The notes below the pieces were generated by a model that searched no databases, was not told where the DNA came from, and was given only the letters and a program-made list of their open reading frames with translations. DNA of 64,000 nucleotides from Sedimentibacter sp. MB31-C6 (GTDB lineage Bacteria > Bacillota > Clostridia > Tissierellales > Sedimentibacteraceae): assembly GCF_035934735.1 (NCBI RefSeq), contig NZ_CP142396.1:2108001-2172000 (forward strand). Reading direction: 5' to 3'. Both the position numbers and the translations under genes were made by a program. Positions within the stretch are counted from its first letter, which is position 1; every line of letters starts with the position of its first letter. Of the stretch, positions 43,115 through 52,112 are shown one piece after another.

Positions 43115-44494
43115 ATGGCAAACCTATGGGGTGGAAGATTTGAAAAAGAGATGGATGAAATTGTTGAAGAATTCAACGCATCCATAACCTTTGATAAAAG
43201 ACTGTATGATTGTGATATTCAGGGAAGTATAGCTCATATAACAATGTTAAGTGAACAGGGAATTGTATCTAAAGAAGAAAAAAACAAAATAATTGTAGCA
43301 TTAAATAAGATAAAAGAAGAAATAGAAATGGGCAAAATTCAATTCAGCCTAAATGATGAAGATATACATATGGCAATAGAAAAATTGCTTATAGGTAGAT
43401 TAGGCGATATAGGAAAGAAATTACATACAGCTAGAAGCAGAAATGACCAAGTTGCAGTTGATACAAGGTTGTATATAAAAAAGGAAATTACTAATATATT
43501 GGATAATTTAAAACTAATGGAAGAAGTTTTGTTATTAAAAGCTGAAAAATATTATAATCAAATAATGATTGGCTTTACACATATGCAACATGCACAACCT
43601 GTAACAATAGGTTTTCATTTAATGGCTTATTTTCAAATGTTTAGGAGAGATATAGAAAGATTTCAGCAATCTTATGAAAGAACTGACTATAATCCACTTG
43701 GCTCGTGTGCCTTAGCAGGAACGACAATTCCTATAGATAGACACAGAACAGCTGAGCTACTTGGTTTTAAAAATGTAACTGAAAATGCTATGGATTCTGT
43801 TAGTGATAGAGACTACATTTTAGATTTTATGAATGCTGCTTCGATTGCGATGATGCATATAAGTCGTTTAGCAGAAGAATTCGTATATTGGAATTCACAA
43901 GAATTTAGTTATATATCAATTGATGATAGCTTTTGTACAGGAAGTAGTATAATGCCTCAAAAGAAAAACCCGGATATGGCAGAACTTTTAAGAGGAAAAG
44001 TAGGCAGAGTGTATGGAAATTTAATACAACTACTAACTGTTATGAAAGGAACTCCTCTAGCATATAACAAGGATTTCCAAGAAGATAAAGAAGGCCTGTT
44101 TGATACGATAGACACATTGAAAAAAAGTTTATTAATATTTGCAAAAATGATTGATAAAACAGAGTTCAATGTAGAAAATATTAAAAAACAACTAAATAAA
44201 GGGTTCTTAAATGCAACAGATATAGCTGAACATTTTGTAAAAATGAATATACCATTCAGAGAAGCTCATGAATTAGTTGGTAAAATGGTTAAGTATTGTG
44301 AAATAAACAAAAAAGATTTCAATAATCTTACAGATGAAGAATTAAGAGAAATTGACACTAGACTTAGCTTAGATTATTTACCTGACTTAAGCATGGAGGG
44401 TTGTGTAAAAGGAAGAGTATCCTATGGAGGAACAGCACCAAGTGAAGTATTAAGACAAATTAAATCAGGGAAACATTGGTTACAAAAAATGTAG
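43115..44494 (+). CDS. argH: Argininosuccinate lyase
   Basis: A 459-residue fumarase/aspartase-superfamily lyase: MANLWGGRFEKEMD at the start, TARSRNDQVAVDTRL, GFTHMQHAQPVT, and the catalytic-serine loop GSSIMPQKKNPD. It splits argininosuccinate into arginine and fumarate. ATG 43115 follows AAGGAGA; the longer frame lacks a ribosome site. No argG or other arginine gene is adjacent, so it is an orphan copy here. Its stop codon TAG (44492-44494) lies inside a palindromic repeat. Confidence 0.95.
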   Translation: MANLWGGRFEKEMDEIVEEFNASITFDKRLYDCDIQGSIAHITMLSEQGIVSKEEKNKIIVALNKIKEEIEMGKIQFSLNDEDIHMAIEKLLIGRLGDIGKKLHTARSRNDQVAVDTRLYIKKEITNILDNLKLMEEVLLLKAEKYYNQIMIGFTHMQHAQPVTIGFHLMAYFQMFRRDIERFQQSYERTDYNPLGSCALAGTTIPIDRHRTAELLGFKNVTENAMDSVSDRDYILDFMNAASIAMMHISRLAEEFVYWNSQEFSYISIDDSFCTGSSIMPQKKNPDMAELLRGKVGRVYGNLIQLLTVMKGTPLAYNKDFQEDKEGLFDTIDTLKKSLLIFAKMIDKTEFNVENIKKQLNKGFLNATDIAEHFVKMNIPFREAHELVGKMVKYCEINKKDFNNLTDEELREIDTRLSLDYLPDLSMEGCVKGRVSYGGTAPSEVLRQIKSGKHWLQKM

Positions 44495-44516
44495 GGTACG
44501 CATTGTATGCGTACCG
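44491..44516. repeat. REP-like repeat unit overlapping the argH stop codon
   Basis: A single unit, GTAGGGTACGCAT to ATGCGTACCG, 26 bases. The TAG of its opening GTAGGG is the argH stop codon. It lies 22 bases before the malic enzyme start. Confidence 0.92.
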
Positions 44517-44537
44517 TAATATATATTTGGAGGAAAA

Positions 44538-45704
44538 ATGAATTACAACGAAGAAGCACTAAAAATCCACGAAGCTCTTAAGGGAAAAATTGAAGTAATA
44601 AGCAAAACAAGAGTAGAAAATAGAGATGATTTAAGTATTGCATATACTCCTGGAGTTGCAGAGCCATGTAAAAAAATACATGAAAAAAAAGATGATATTT
44701 ATAAATATACTGCTAAAGGAAATCTTGTTGCTGTGTTAAGTGATGGTTCTGCAGTATTAGGTTTAGGAAATATTGGAGCAGAAGCATCAATGCCAGTTAT
44801 GGAAGGAAAGGCTGTTTTATTTAAGAATTTTGCAAATGTAGATGCATTTCCTATATGTGTTAAATCGCAAAATGCAGAAGATATAATTAATACAGCTATA
44901 AATATTGCACCTGGATTTGGAGGCATAAATCTAGAAGATATACAAGCTCCTAAATGTTTTGAAATAGAAAGAAGATTGCAGGAAGAATTAGATATTCCTG
45001 TTTTTCATGATGATCAACATGGAACAGCTATTGTAGTTAGCGCAGCATTAATTAATGCCCTTAAATATACTAAAAAATCAATGGAAAGTATTAAAGTTGT
45101 TGTAAATGGACCAGGAGCAGCTGGTACTGCAATAATTAAAATGCTTATATTATTAGGAGTTAAAAATATAATAACATGCGATAGTAAAGGAATTGTTGTA
45201 GAAGGACGTGAAGGTGGGCTAAATGAACATAAGACCGAATTAGCTCAAATTACGAATAAGGATAAATTAACTGGAAACTTAAATGATGCATTAATAGGGT
45301 CTGATGTTTTTATAGGAGTATCAGTACCAAATTGTGTAACTGGAGAAATGATAAAAAGCATGAATAAAGATGCTATAATTTTTGCTATGGCGAATCCAAT
45401 ACCTGAAATAATGCCTGATGTTGCAAAAAATGCCGGAGCAGCAGTAGTTGGAACTGGAAGATCAGATTTTCCAAATCAAATTAACAATGTTATTGCCTTT
45501 CCCGGCGTTTTCAGAGGAGCACTTGATTCAAGAGCTAAAAAAATCACAGAAGAAATGAAAAAAGCCGCAGCATATGCTATTGCTGACCTTGTTTTAGAAG
45601 ATGATTTAGCAGATAATTATATTATTCCAGGACCATTTAACAATAAAGTTGTTCAAGCAGTTTCTAAAGCAGTAGCAGCAGCATGGAAAAAATCTAAAAT
45701 GTAG
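44538..45704 (+). CDS. Malic enzyme (short bacterial type)
   Basis: A 388-residue malic enzyme with the SIAYTPGVAEPC substrate segment, GNLVAVLSDGSAVLGLGNIG, FHDDQHGTA metal site and the NAD(P)-binding VVNGPGAAGTAIIKM near residue 190. It decarboxylates malate to pyruvate with reduction of NAD(P). Length matches the short ~390-residue type without the phosphotransacetylase domain. GGAGG precedes the ATG. It follows argH, and fumarate from arginine breakdown could feed it through fumarase. The stop codon lies inside a palindromic repeat. Confidence 0.95.
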   Translation: MNYNEEALKIHEALKGKIEVISKTRVENRDDLSIAYTPGVAEPCKKIHEKKDDIYKYTAKGNLVAVLSDGSAVLGLGNIGAEASMPVMEGKAVLFKNFANVDAFPICVKSQNAEDIINTAINIAPGFGGINLEDIQAPKCFEIERRLQEELDIPVFHDDQHGTAIVVSAALINALKYTKKSMESIKVVVNGPGAAGTAIIKMLILLGVKNIITCDSKGIVVEGREGGLNEHKTELAQITNKDKLTGNLNDALIGSDVFIGVSVPNCVTGEMIKSMNKDAIIFAMANPIPEIMPDVAKNAGAAVVGTGRSDFPNQINNVIAFPGVFRGALDSRAKKITEEMKKAAAYAIADLVLEDDLADNYIIPGPFNNKVVQAVSKAVAAAWKKSKM

Positions 45705-45798
45705 GGGACGTAGCGTCCCGCGGTATGCATAAAATGCATACCCTACAATGAATTCCCGGAACACCAAATGTAGGGGACGCATTGTATGCGTCCCGCGG
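45701..45798. repeat. REP-like repeats after malic enzyme (double plus single unit)
   Basis: A double unit at 45701-45747 (left unit shortened to GGGGACG-TAG-CGTCCC, right unit inverted, ending CCCTACA) and a single unit at 45770-45798. The TAG of the opening GTAGGGG is the malic enzyme stop codon. Confidence 0.92.
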
Positions 45799-45824
45799 AA
45801 CAAAGGATAATAGGCTCAAATTCT

Positions 45825-45855
45825 ACTTAGGCATTGCCTAAGTTTTTTTTTTATT
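45825..45855 (+). terminator. Terminator after malic enzyme
   Basis: An 8-bp stem ACTTAGGC/GCCTAAGT with a 3-base loop and a long T-run. Confidence 0.9.
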
Positions 45856-45870
45856 ATTTTAAAATAATTA

Positions 45871-45899
45871 TTGACAAATGAAAACGTTTATATTAAAAT
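45871..45899 (+). promoter_or_regulatory. SigA promoter of the IclR-family gene
   Basis: TTGACA (45871-45876), 17-base spacer, TAAAAT (45894-45899). Palindromic sites lie directly downstream of the -10 box, where a bound repressor would block transcription. Confidence 0.8.
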
Positions 45900-45907
45900 G
45901 AACTTAG

Positions 45908-45945
45908 TATTCAATATAAGAACACAGTGTTCGCATCGTGAACAC
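45908..45945. promoter_or_regulatory. Tandem operator pair at the IclR promoter
   Basis: Two dyads with centres 20 bases apart: TATTC-N7-GAACA (45908-45924) and the stronger GTGTTC-N7-GAACAC (45927-45945). They cover the expected start site, fitting autorepression. The second matches the dyad at 3068-3084 in arm sequence and spacing. Confidence 0.65.
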
Positions 45946-45973
45946 AAAACAAATATATTAATGGAGTTACATA

Positions 45974-46732
45974 ATGGATAATATATCAAGTTTAGAAAAA
46001 TCAATGAAAATTTTAAAAATTTTAAGTAAAAAACCTTACTCTTATAATGTTACTGAATTAAGTAACATTTCAGGATTTAATAGAACTACTGTTTATAGAA
46101 TATTGTCAACATTGGAAAAAGGAAAATTTATTATAAAAAATGAAAATACAAAAAAATATAAAATAGGTGCTGCCATATATCAAATGGGTTGTGTATATCT
46201 TAATAATTTCAATTATGATGATATGATACCAAAGATTCTAAATGATATTTCGAAAGAAACAGAGGAATCTGTCGGTTATGCTATTAGAGAAGGAAATACA
46301 GTTGTATCATTGTATGAAATAGAAATAAATCAGCCTTTAAAGATGAATTATAAACCTGGATTATATTATCCTATAAATAGAGGTTGTTATGGAAAGTGTT
46401 TAATGGCATATCATGACCCTGAAATTGTTAGGGAATTATTGTATTCTCAAAAATTTGAAAAAATAACTGAAAATACTTTAACTGAACCTGAAGAATTATT
46501 AAATGAATATAAGAAAATAAGAGAACAGGGGTATGTAATTAGTAATTGCGAAGTATCTTCTTATCACGTTGCAGTAGGTATACCTATTTTTAATTCTAAA
46601 GGACAGGTCAAAGCTTGTATAGCAGTTTCATTTATAAAAGGTAGTAGTAGTAAAGGTGATAATCAAAGATTAGAAGAAATAAAAAATGTTTTAATTTCAT
46701 ATTCAGAAGAATTTACTAAATATATTCCCTAA
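45974..46732 (+). CDS. IclR-family transcriptional regulator
   Basis: A 252-residue regulator with an N-terminal winged helix (SLEKSMKILKILSKKPYSY, VTELSNISGFNRTTVYRILSTLE) and a C-terminal IclR effector domain (TEESVGYAIREGN, NRGCYGKCLMAYHDP, VAVGIPIFNSKGQV). It probably senses a small acid or acyl amino acid and controls itself and the downstream deacylase and permease genes. Operator-like dyads overlap its own promoter. The gene starts the 46-51 kb module; ATG has GGAG in front. Confidence 0.92.
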   Translation: MDNISSLEKSMKILKILSKKPYSYNVTELSNISGFNRTTVYRILSTLEKGKFIIKNENTKKYKIGAAIYQMGCVYLNNFNYDDMIPKILNDISKETEESVGYAIREGNTVVSLYEIEINQPLKMNYKPGLYYPINRGCYGKCLMAYHDPEIVRELLYSQKFEKITENTLTEPEELLNEYKKIREQGYVISNCEVSSYHVAVGIPIFNSKGQVKACIAVSFIKGSSSKGDNQRLEEIKNVLISYSEEFTKYIP

Positions 46733-46787
46733 ATTATTTTAGGATAATTTAAGAATAAAAATGTTGAAAATTATTGGAGGAAATATT

Positions 46788-47990
46788 ATGCATGCAAATT
46801 TAATATCTAAATTACAAGAAGTAATAAAAGAAAAAGAAGTTATTGACTTCATAGGGGAAGTTGTAAAAATACCAAGTTACAATGGTATTGATAATCAAGA
46901 AACTGAAGTTGCTAAATGTATACATAATTTATTTACAAAAGAAGGTATAGAATCAGAATTAATTCCAGTTTGTGATGGCAGAAGCAATGTAACTGCTAAG
47001 ATTAAAGGCAATGGAAGCGGGAAAAAATTGCTTTTAACTGGTCATATGGATACAGTACCACCATATGATATGTTAAATCCATTTGAACTAAAAAATGATG
47101 GAGATAAATTATATGGTCGTGGTGTAGTAGATATGAAAGGACCTTTAGTATGCATGATTTTCAGCATGATAGCTATTAAAAGAGCAAATATTAAATTAAG
47201 TGGCGATATAATTTTTGCTGGAGTTATAGATGAAGAAGAGAAAAGTTTAGGAACTATAGATTTAATTGAAAATGGAATTAAGGCTGATGCAGCAATTGTA
47301 GGAGAGCCAACTAATCTTGATATATGTGTTGCTCACAGAGGGTTGGAGTGGTTTGAATTGTATTTTGAAGGGAAAACTGTACACGGTGGAGCACAGAAAG
47401 AAGGAATAAATGCAATATTAAAAGCTTCAAATTTCATTCAAAGGGTTGAGGAAAAAATAATTCCTGAAATCGAGAAAGAAACTCATCCTATTATAGGTAC
47501 TTCTTCTATGAATTACGGCACTATAAATGGAGGAACTCAACCTAGCACAGTTGCTGGCGAATGTATTCTTAAAATTGATAGAAGATGGGTTCCAGGTATA
47601 AAATATGAGGATATGGTTAAAGAATACCAAGATGTTATAGATGAAATTTCAAGAGAAGATGACAAATTTAATTGTACGCTTAAAGTAATGGATGTGAGTA
47701 TTATGAAGGAAGGTTATGTTCATGAGCCAATGGAAATTGATGTTAATCATCCTATAGTGAACATAACTAAATCACTCACTGAAGAAGTATTTAACAAGGT
47801 ACCTGAATTAACATATTTTCCAGCTTGGTCAGATGGAGGACTTTTAAGCAGTTATGCAAATATTCCAACAATAGTATTTGCACCTGGAAGTTTAAAAACT
47901 GCTCATTCTGCAAATGAACAAATAGATATTAAGCAAATTTTTCCAGCAACAATAATATATTCATTAATTGCTACTCAATTTTGTGAATAG
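46788..47990 (+). CDS. M20-family metallohydrolase (acylase/deacetylase type)
   Basis: A 400-residue M20 peptidase-family protein: the metal-binding LTGHMDTVPP and GVVDMKGPL, catalytic glutamates in IDEEEKSLG and AIVGEPTNL, a dimerisation domain in the middle, and a final metal ligand in KTAHSANEQ. Members include ArgE, DapE, YgeY-type and other N-acyl amino acid hydrolases. Next to a D-aminoacylase and a YfcC permease it likely removes acyl groups from imported acyl amino acids or cleaves dipeptides. ATG 46788 follows TTGGAGG; the longer frame lacks a ribosome site. Confidence 0.88.
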   Translation: MHANLISKLQEVIKEKEVIDFIGEVVKIPSYNGIDNQETEVAKCIHNLFTKEGIESELIPVCDGRSNVTAKIKGNGSGKKLLLTGHMDTVPPYDMLNPFELKNDGDKLYGRGVVDMKGPLVCMIFSMIAIKRANIKLSGDIIFAGVIDEEEKSLGTIDLIENGIKADAAIVGEPTNLDICVAHRGLEWFELYFEGKTVHGGAQKEGINAILKASNFIQRVEEKIIPEIEKETHPIIGTSSMNYGTINGGTQPSTVAGECILKIDRRWVPGIKYEDMVKEYQDVIDEISREDDKFNCTLKVMDVSIMKEGYVHEPMEIDVNHPIVNITKSLTEEVFNKVPELTYFPAWSDGGLLSSYANIPTIVFAPGSLKTAHSANEQIDIKQIFPATIIYSLIATQFCE

Positions 47991-48067
47991 CAATATTATA
48001 ATAAATTTATAAGGAGGATAGAAAACTTACAACATCAAAAATAATAAAATTTTAAAGGAGGAGCATT

Positions 48068-49471
48068 ATGTCTGAAATTACAAAAAAAGGGAAAAGAAAA
48101 TTTCCACATGTGTATGTTGTTTTATTAACAGTAGTTATAATTTGCGCAATACTTACATACATTGTGCCAGCAGGTCTTTATGATATGGTAGAGTCGCCTG
48201 ATGGAAGAATGGTTATTGATCCTAGTTCTTATCACAATGTAGATAGCACGCCAGTAGGATTATTTGGTATACTCCAATCAATACCAAAAGGTATGGTTGA
48301 AACAGCTTCAATAATATTTTTCATATTTATAGTAGGTGGTTCTTTTGGAGTAGTTGAAGCTACAGGAGCATTTGAAGCTGGAATTGGTAAGATTACTAAA
48401 ATTATGTCTGGAAAAGAGAGAGCTATTATCCCGATTATAATGATAGTTTTTTCTCTTGGTGGTGGAGTTTTTGGAATGGCAGAGGAAACATTACCATTTA
48501 TTCCGATAATGGTTACACTTGCGATTTCTCTAGGTTTTGATTCCCTAACAGGTGTTGGTATAGTATTAGCAGGTGCCGGTGCTGGATTTGCAGGAGCATT
48601 TATGAATCCATTTACTGTAGGTGTTGCTCAAGGTATTGCTGGTCTTCCTACATTTTCATCTATGGGATTTAGAATTGTAATGTACATAGTTATGGTTTCT
48701 GTTGCTATATTGTTTATGTACAGATATGCTGGTAAAGTTAAGAAAAATCCTGAGCTAAGCAGTATGTACGAATTTGATAAAACTAGAGAAGATACTCTGG
48801 ATTTAGATAATCTTAGTGAACTTGAAACAAGTGATAAGTCAGTTTTAATTGCTGTTGCAGTGACAATTGGATTATTAGTTTACGGCGTTGTAGAATTTGG
48901 GTGGTATATTCAAGAAATTTCTGCCTTGTTTTTAGGAATGGCAATAGTAGTAGCTATTTTAGGTAAGCTTGGACTCAATGGATTTGGGGAACACCTAGTT
49001 CAAGGTATGGCTAATATGGCAGGTGGAGCATTAGTTGTTGGTTTCGCAAGAGCTATATTAGTGGTACTGACTGAAGGTAGCATACTAGATACAATATTAT
49101 ACGTTACATCAAATGCGGTTTCGAGCTTGCCTTCGTCACTTACAGCTTTAGGTATGTATATTTTCCAATGTGTGTTAAATTTCATTGTACCTTCAGGAAG
49201 TGGTCAAGCGGCTGTTTCTATACCAATTATGGCTCCATTGGCTGATATTGTTGGTGTAACTAGACAAACTGCTGTTATAGCATATCAATTAGGTGATGGA
49301 ATTTCAAATATATTCACACCAACTTCTGGATATTTTATGGCTGGATTGGCCTTAGCAAAAGTTCCATGGAATAAATGGGCAAAATGGATACTTCCTATGA
49401 TATTATTAGAGTATTTTGTAGGTGCAGTTTTTGTATTCATTGCAAATCTTATTCAACTTGGTCCATTTTAA
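48068..49471 (+). CDS. YfcC-family transporter
   Basis: A 467-residue membrane protein with about 12 segments and YfcC signatures: FPHVYVVLL...YIVPAGLYD near the N-terminus, GGVFGMAEETLPFIPIM, FMNPFTVGVAQGIAGLP and SGSGQAAVSIPIMAPLAD. YfcC proteins belong to the basic amino acid/C4-dicarboxylate uptake group; substrates of most are unknown. Co-location with two deacylases suggests import of N-acylated or D-amino acids or dipeptides. Two purine-rich sites (48013, 48056) precede it; AAAGGAGGAGC is used for the ATG. Confidence 0.88.
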   Translation: MSEITKKGKRKFPHVYVVLLTVVIICAILTYIVPAGLYDMVESPDGRMVIDPSSYHNVDSTPVGLFGILQSIPKGMVETASIIFFIFIVGGSFGVVEATGAFEAGIGKITKIMSGKERAIIPIIMIVFSLGGGVFGMAEETLPFIPIMVTLAISLGFDSLTGVGIVLAGAGAGFAGAFMNPFTVGVAQGIAGLPTFSSMGFRIVMYIVMVSVAILFMYRYAGKVKKNPELSSMYEFDKTREDTLDLDNLSELETSDKSVLIAVAVTIGLLVYGVVEFGWYIQEISALFLGMAIVVAILGKLGLNGFGEHLVQGMANMAGGALVVGFARAILVVLTEGSILDTILYVTSNAVSSLPSSLTALGMYIFQCVLNFIVPSGSGQAAVSIPIMAPLADIVGVTRQTAVIAYQLGDGISNIFTPTSGYFMAGLALAKVPWNKWAKWILPMILLEYFVGAVFVFIANLIQLGPF

Positions 49472-49588
49472 TAGATACCTTGTATACTAAAAGGTACCCA
49501 CCACTTGAAGAAATGGGAGAAATCTTCACATCATTATAATTATTAATGAATAATGATTGAATATCATAAAATTAGGAGCGTGCTTTGT

Positions 49589-50956
49589 ATGCTAGATTTA
49601 AAAATAATAAATTGTAAAATAATAGATATAGAAAATAGACTGATTGTTGATGGCGATATTGGTATAAAAAATGGGAAAATAACTGATATTGGAACTGTCT
49701 TTAGTGAAGCTAAAATTGAAATTGATGCAAAGGAGAATTATGTATCTCCGGGTTTTATAGATATTCATATGCATGAAGAAGATCTTTCTTTAACAAAAAA
49801 GGTAAAATATGATATAGCAAATACAATGTTAAATATGGGTGTTACTACCAGTGTAGTTGGAAACTGTGGAAATAATAGACAAGGCATTAATGAACTTTAT
49901 GAATTTATTAAGGAAAAGGGTAACCCAGTTAACTATCTATCCTTTATTGGACATAATTACCTAAGGAATGAAGTAGGGAATACAAATATTTATAAAAAAT
50001 CTTCTAAAAATCAAATTGAAAAGATGAAAGTATTAGTAAAAGATGCTATAGATTTTGGTGCAGTAGGAGTGTCATATGGTTTAGAATATTGTCCAGGAAT
50101 AGATACTGATGAAGCAGTTGCTATAACAAAAGAAATTCAAGGAAGAAATGATTTGTTGTTAGCCGCTCATTATAGAAAAGATTCAATTTATGCTTTAGAT
50201 GCAATTAAAGAAATGGCTCAAATAGGAAAAGAAGCTAATATACCTTTTCAAATATCACATTTATCTAGTTGTAGTGCTTATGGGAATATGACAGAGGCAT
50301 TAGAACTAATTGATAATATTGCAGCTACTGGTCAGGATATAACGGTAGATGCATATCCATATGATGCTTTTAGTACTTATATTGGTTCAGCTGTTTTTGA
50401 TGAAGGATGTTTTGAACTTTGGAATAAGAGTTACGATTCTATAATGCTTACAGAAGAACCATTTAAAGGATTGATATGTGATAAGGAAATTTTTGAAAGA
50501 GCAAGAAAAGAATACCCTGAAATGTTAGCTGTAGCATATGTTATGAAAAAAGAAGAAATTATAGAAGCTTTGAATCATCCATTAGTGATGGTTGCAAGTG
50601 ATGGAATTTATAGAAATCATTCAGGTCACCCAAGAGGAGCGGGTACTTTTCCTAGAGTTTTAGGAAGGTTTATAAGAGACCAAAAGTTGATGGAATTTTA
50701 TGATGGAATATATAAAATGACACAAATGCCTGCCGAAAGGCTAAATTTAGCTAGAAAAGGTCTTATCAAAGAAGGTTACGATGCAGATATAACAATTTTT
50801 GATTATGATAGAATAATAGATAAGGCAACCTTCCAAGAACCACAATTAAAGCCTGAAGGCATTGAATATGTTATTGTAAATGGTAAAATTGCAATAGATA
50901 GGGGTAATTTAGTAAACAATACTTTTGGAGTTTTTTACAAAAGAGGAGAAGCTTAA
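49589..50956 (+). CDS. N-acyl-D-amino-acid deacylase family amidohydrolase
   Basis: A 455-residue amidohydrolase-superfamily protein of the D-aminoacylase group: GFIDIHMHEED (HxH), GVTTSVVGNCGNN, the cysteine/histidine metal region EYCPGID and QISHLSSC, AAHYRKDS and the VASDGIYRNHSGHPRGAGTFPRVLGRF segment with the catalytic Asp. Such enzymes release D-amino acids from N-acyl forms, and some related members act on dipeptides. ATG 49589 follows TTAGGAG. It closes the IclR module and is followed by a strong terminator. Confidence 0.87.
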   Translation: MLDLKIINCKIIDIENRLIVDGDIGIKNGKITDIGTVFSEAKIEIDAKENYVSPGFIDIHMHEEDLSLTKKVKYDIANTMLNMGVTTSVVGNCGNNRQGINELYEFIKEKGNPVNYLSFIGHNYLRNEVGNTNIYKKSSKNQIEKMKVLVKDAIDFGAVGVSYGLEYCPGIDTDEAVAITKEIQGRNDLLLAAHYRKDSIYALDAIKEMAQIGKEANIPFQISHLSSCSAYGNMTEALELIDNIAATGQDITVDAYPYDAFSTYIGSAVFDEGCFELWNKSYDSIMLTEEPFKGLICDKEIFERARKEYPEMLAVAYVMKKEEIIEALNHPLVMVASDGIYRNHSGHPRGAGTFPRVLGRFIRDQKLMEFYDGIYKMTQMPAERLNLARKGLIKEGYDADITIFDYDRIIDKATFQEPQLKPEGIEYVIVNGKIAIDRGNLVNNTFGVFYKRGEA

Positions 50957-50987
50957 ACTTAACGATAATTATATGATTATTTTCTAT

Positions 50988-51020
50988 AGAAATATACCTG
51001 ATTTAATCAGGTATATTTCT
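50988..51020 (+). terminator. Terminator of the IclR-M20-YfcC-deacylase module
   Basis: A perfect 14-bp stem (AGAAATATACCTGA with TCAGGTATATTTCT) and 5-base loop, T-rich right arm. Confidence 0.88.
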
Positions 51021-51108
51021 TATTATAAAAAATAAATATATCTTTCAATAATTCCGAAGAAATGTTAATATAATTATATAGAATATATTTCAGAAAGGGT
51101 TAAAAAGG

Positions 51109-52035
51109 ATGGAATATAAAACAATGACTAATGAACTGTATGATGAGCTTGCTTCAAAAATTAAAGGGAAAGTTACAAGAGATGAGCTACTAAAAAATCA
51201 CTCATATTTTAAAATTGGTGGACCTGCTGAAATATTTGCAGAACCAGAAAATACAGAAGAACTGAAAATAGTATTAAACTTAATAAAGAAATATAATTTA
51301 AATTACTTAATAATAGGTAACGGTACAAACTTGCTTATTTCAGATGATGGATACAAAGGCGCGATAGTTAAAATAGGTGAATGTTTTAATTATATAAGAA
51401 AAAATAATAATAAGGTAACAGTTGGAGCAGGAACACTTTTGTCTGTATTAGCAAAATTTCTTGCTAAAGAAAGTCTTGCTGGATTTGAATTTGCAAGTGG
51501 AATTCCTGGTTATGTTGGTGGTGCTGTATATATGAATGCGGGAGCTTATGGCGGGGAAATGAAGGATGTTATAAGTAAGGTGAAATGTATGGACTCAAAT
51601 GGGAATATATATGAATATTCTAATGAAGACATGGATTTTAGTTATAGACATTCAAAGCTAGTAGATTCAGATTTAATAGTATTAGAAGCAGAACTTACAT
51701 TAGAATTAGGTAACAAAGAAAATATAATGTTAAAAATAAAAGATTTCAATGAAAGAAGAACATCAAAACAACCTTTGAATTTACCAAGTGCTGGTAGTAC
51801 GTTTAAGAGACCAATAAATGGATATGCATCAAAGCTTATAGAAGATGCTGGACTTAAAGGTATGGTATATAGAGGAGCAATGGTTTCAGATAAACATAGT
51901 GGTTTTATTGTGAATTATGATAATGCAAGTTGTGAAGATGTTTTGGAACTAATGAGAATTGTCATAAGTACAGTATATGATAAATTCGGTATAAAATTAG
52001 AGCCAGAAATAAAAATAATAGGAACAACACTTTAA
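51109..52035 (+). CDS. murB: UDP-N-acetylenolpyruvoylglucosamine reductase
   Basis: A 308-residue type II MurB: FKIGGPAEIFAEP and IGNGTNLLISD for FAD binding, FASGIPGYVGGAVYMNAGAYGGE, the RTSKQPLNLPSAGSTFKRP block with the catalytic serine, and a C-terminal glutamate in LEPEIKIIG. It reduces the enolpyruvyl group in peptidoglycan precursor synthesis. It starts the rapZ-yvcK gene line, a common arrangement in Clostridia. A palindromic repeat begins directly after its stop codon. Confidence 0.95.
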   Translation: MEYKTMTNELYDELASKIKGKVTRDELLKNHSYFKIGGPAEIFAEPENTEELKIVLNLIKKYNLNYLIIGNGTNLLISDDGYKGAIVKIGECFNYIRKNNNKVTVGAGTLLSVLAKFLAKESLAGFEFASGIPGYVGGAVYMNAGAYGGEMKDVISKVKCMDSNGNIYEYSNEDMDFSYRHSKLVDSDLIVLEAELTLELGNKENIMLKIKDFNERRTSKQPLNLPSAGSTFKRPINGYASKLIEDAGLKGMVYRGAMVSDKHSGFIVNYDNASCEDVLELMRIVISTVYDKFGIKLEPEIKIIGTTL

Positions 52036-52036
52036 T

Positions 52037-52061
52037 GTAGGGACGCATTGTATGCGTACCG
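52037..52061. repeat. REP-like repeat unit after murB
   Basis: A single unit with one G fewer than the others (GTAGGGACGCAT to ATGCGTACCG), starting one base after the murB stop codon. Confidence 0.9.
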
Positions 52062-52112
52062 AAGAGTACGCACAGCATATCGAACTTTCATTTGTATTGG
52101 ACGGAGGTCTAT

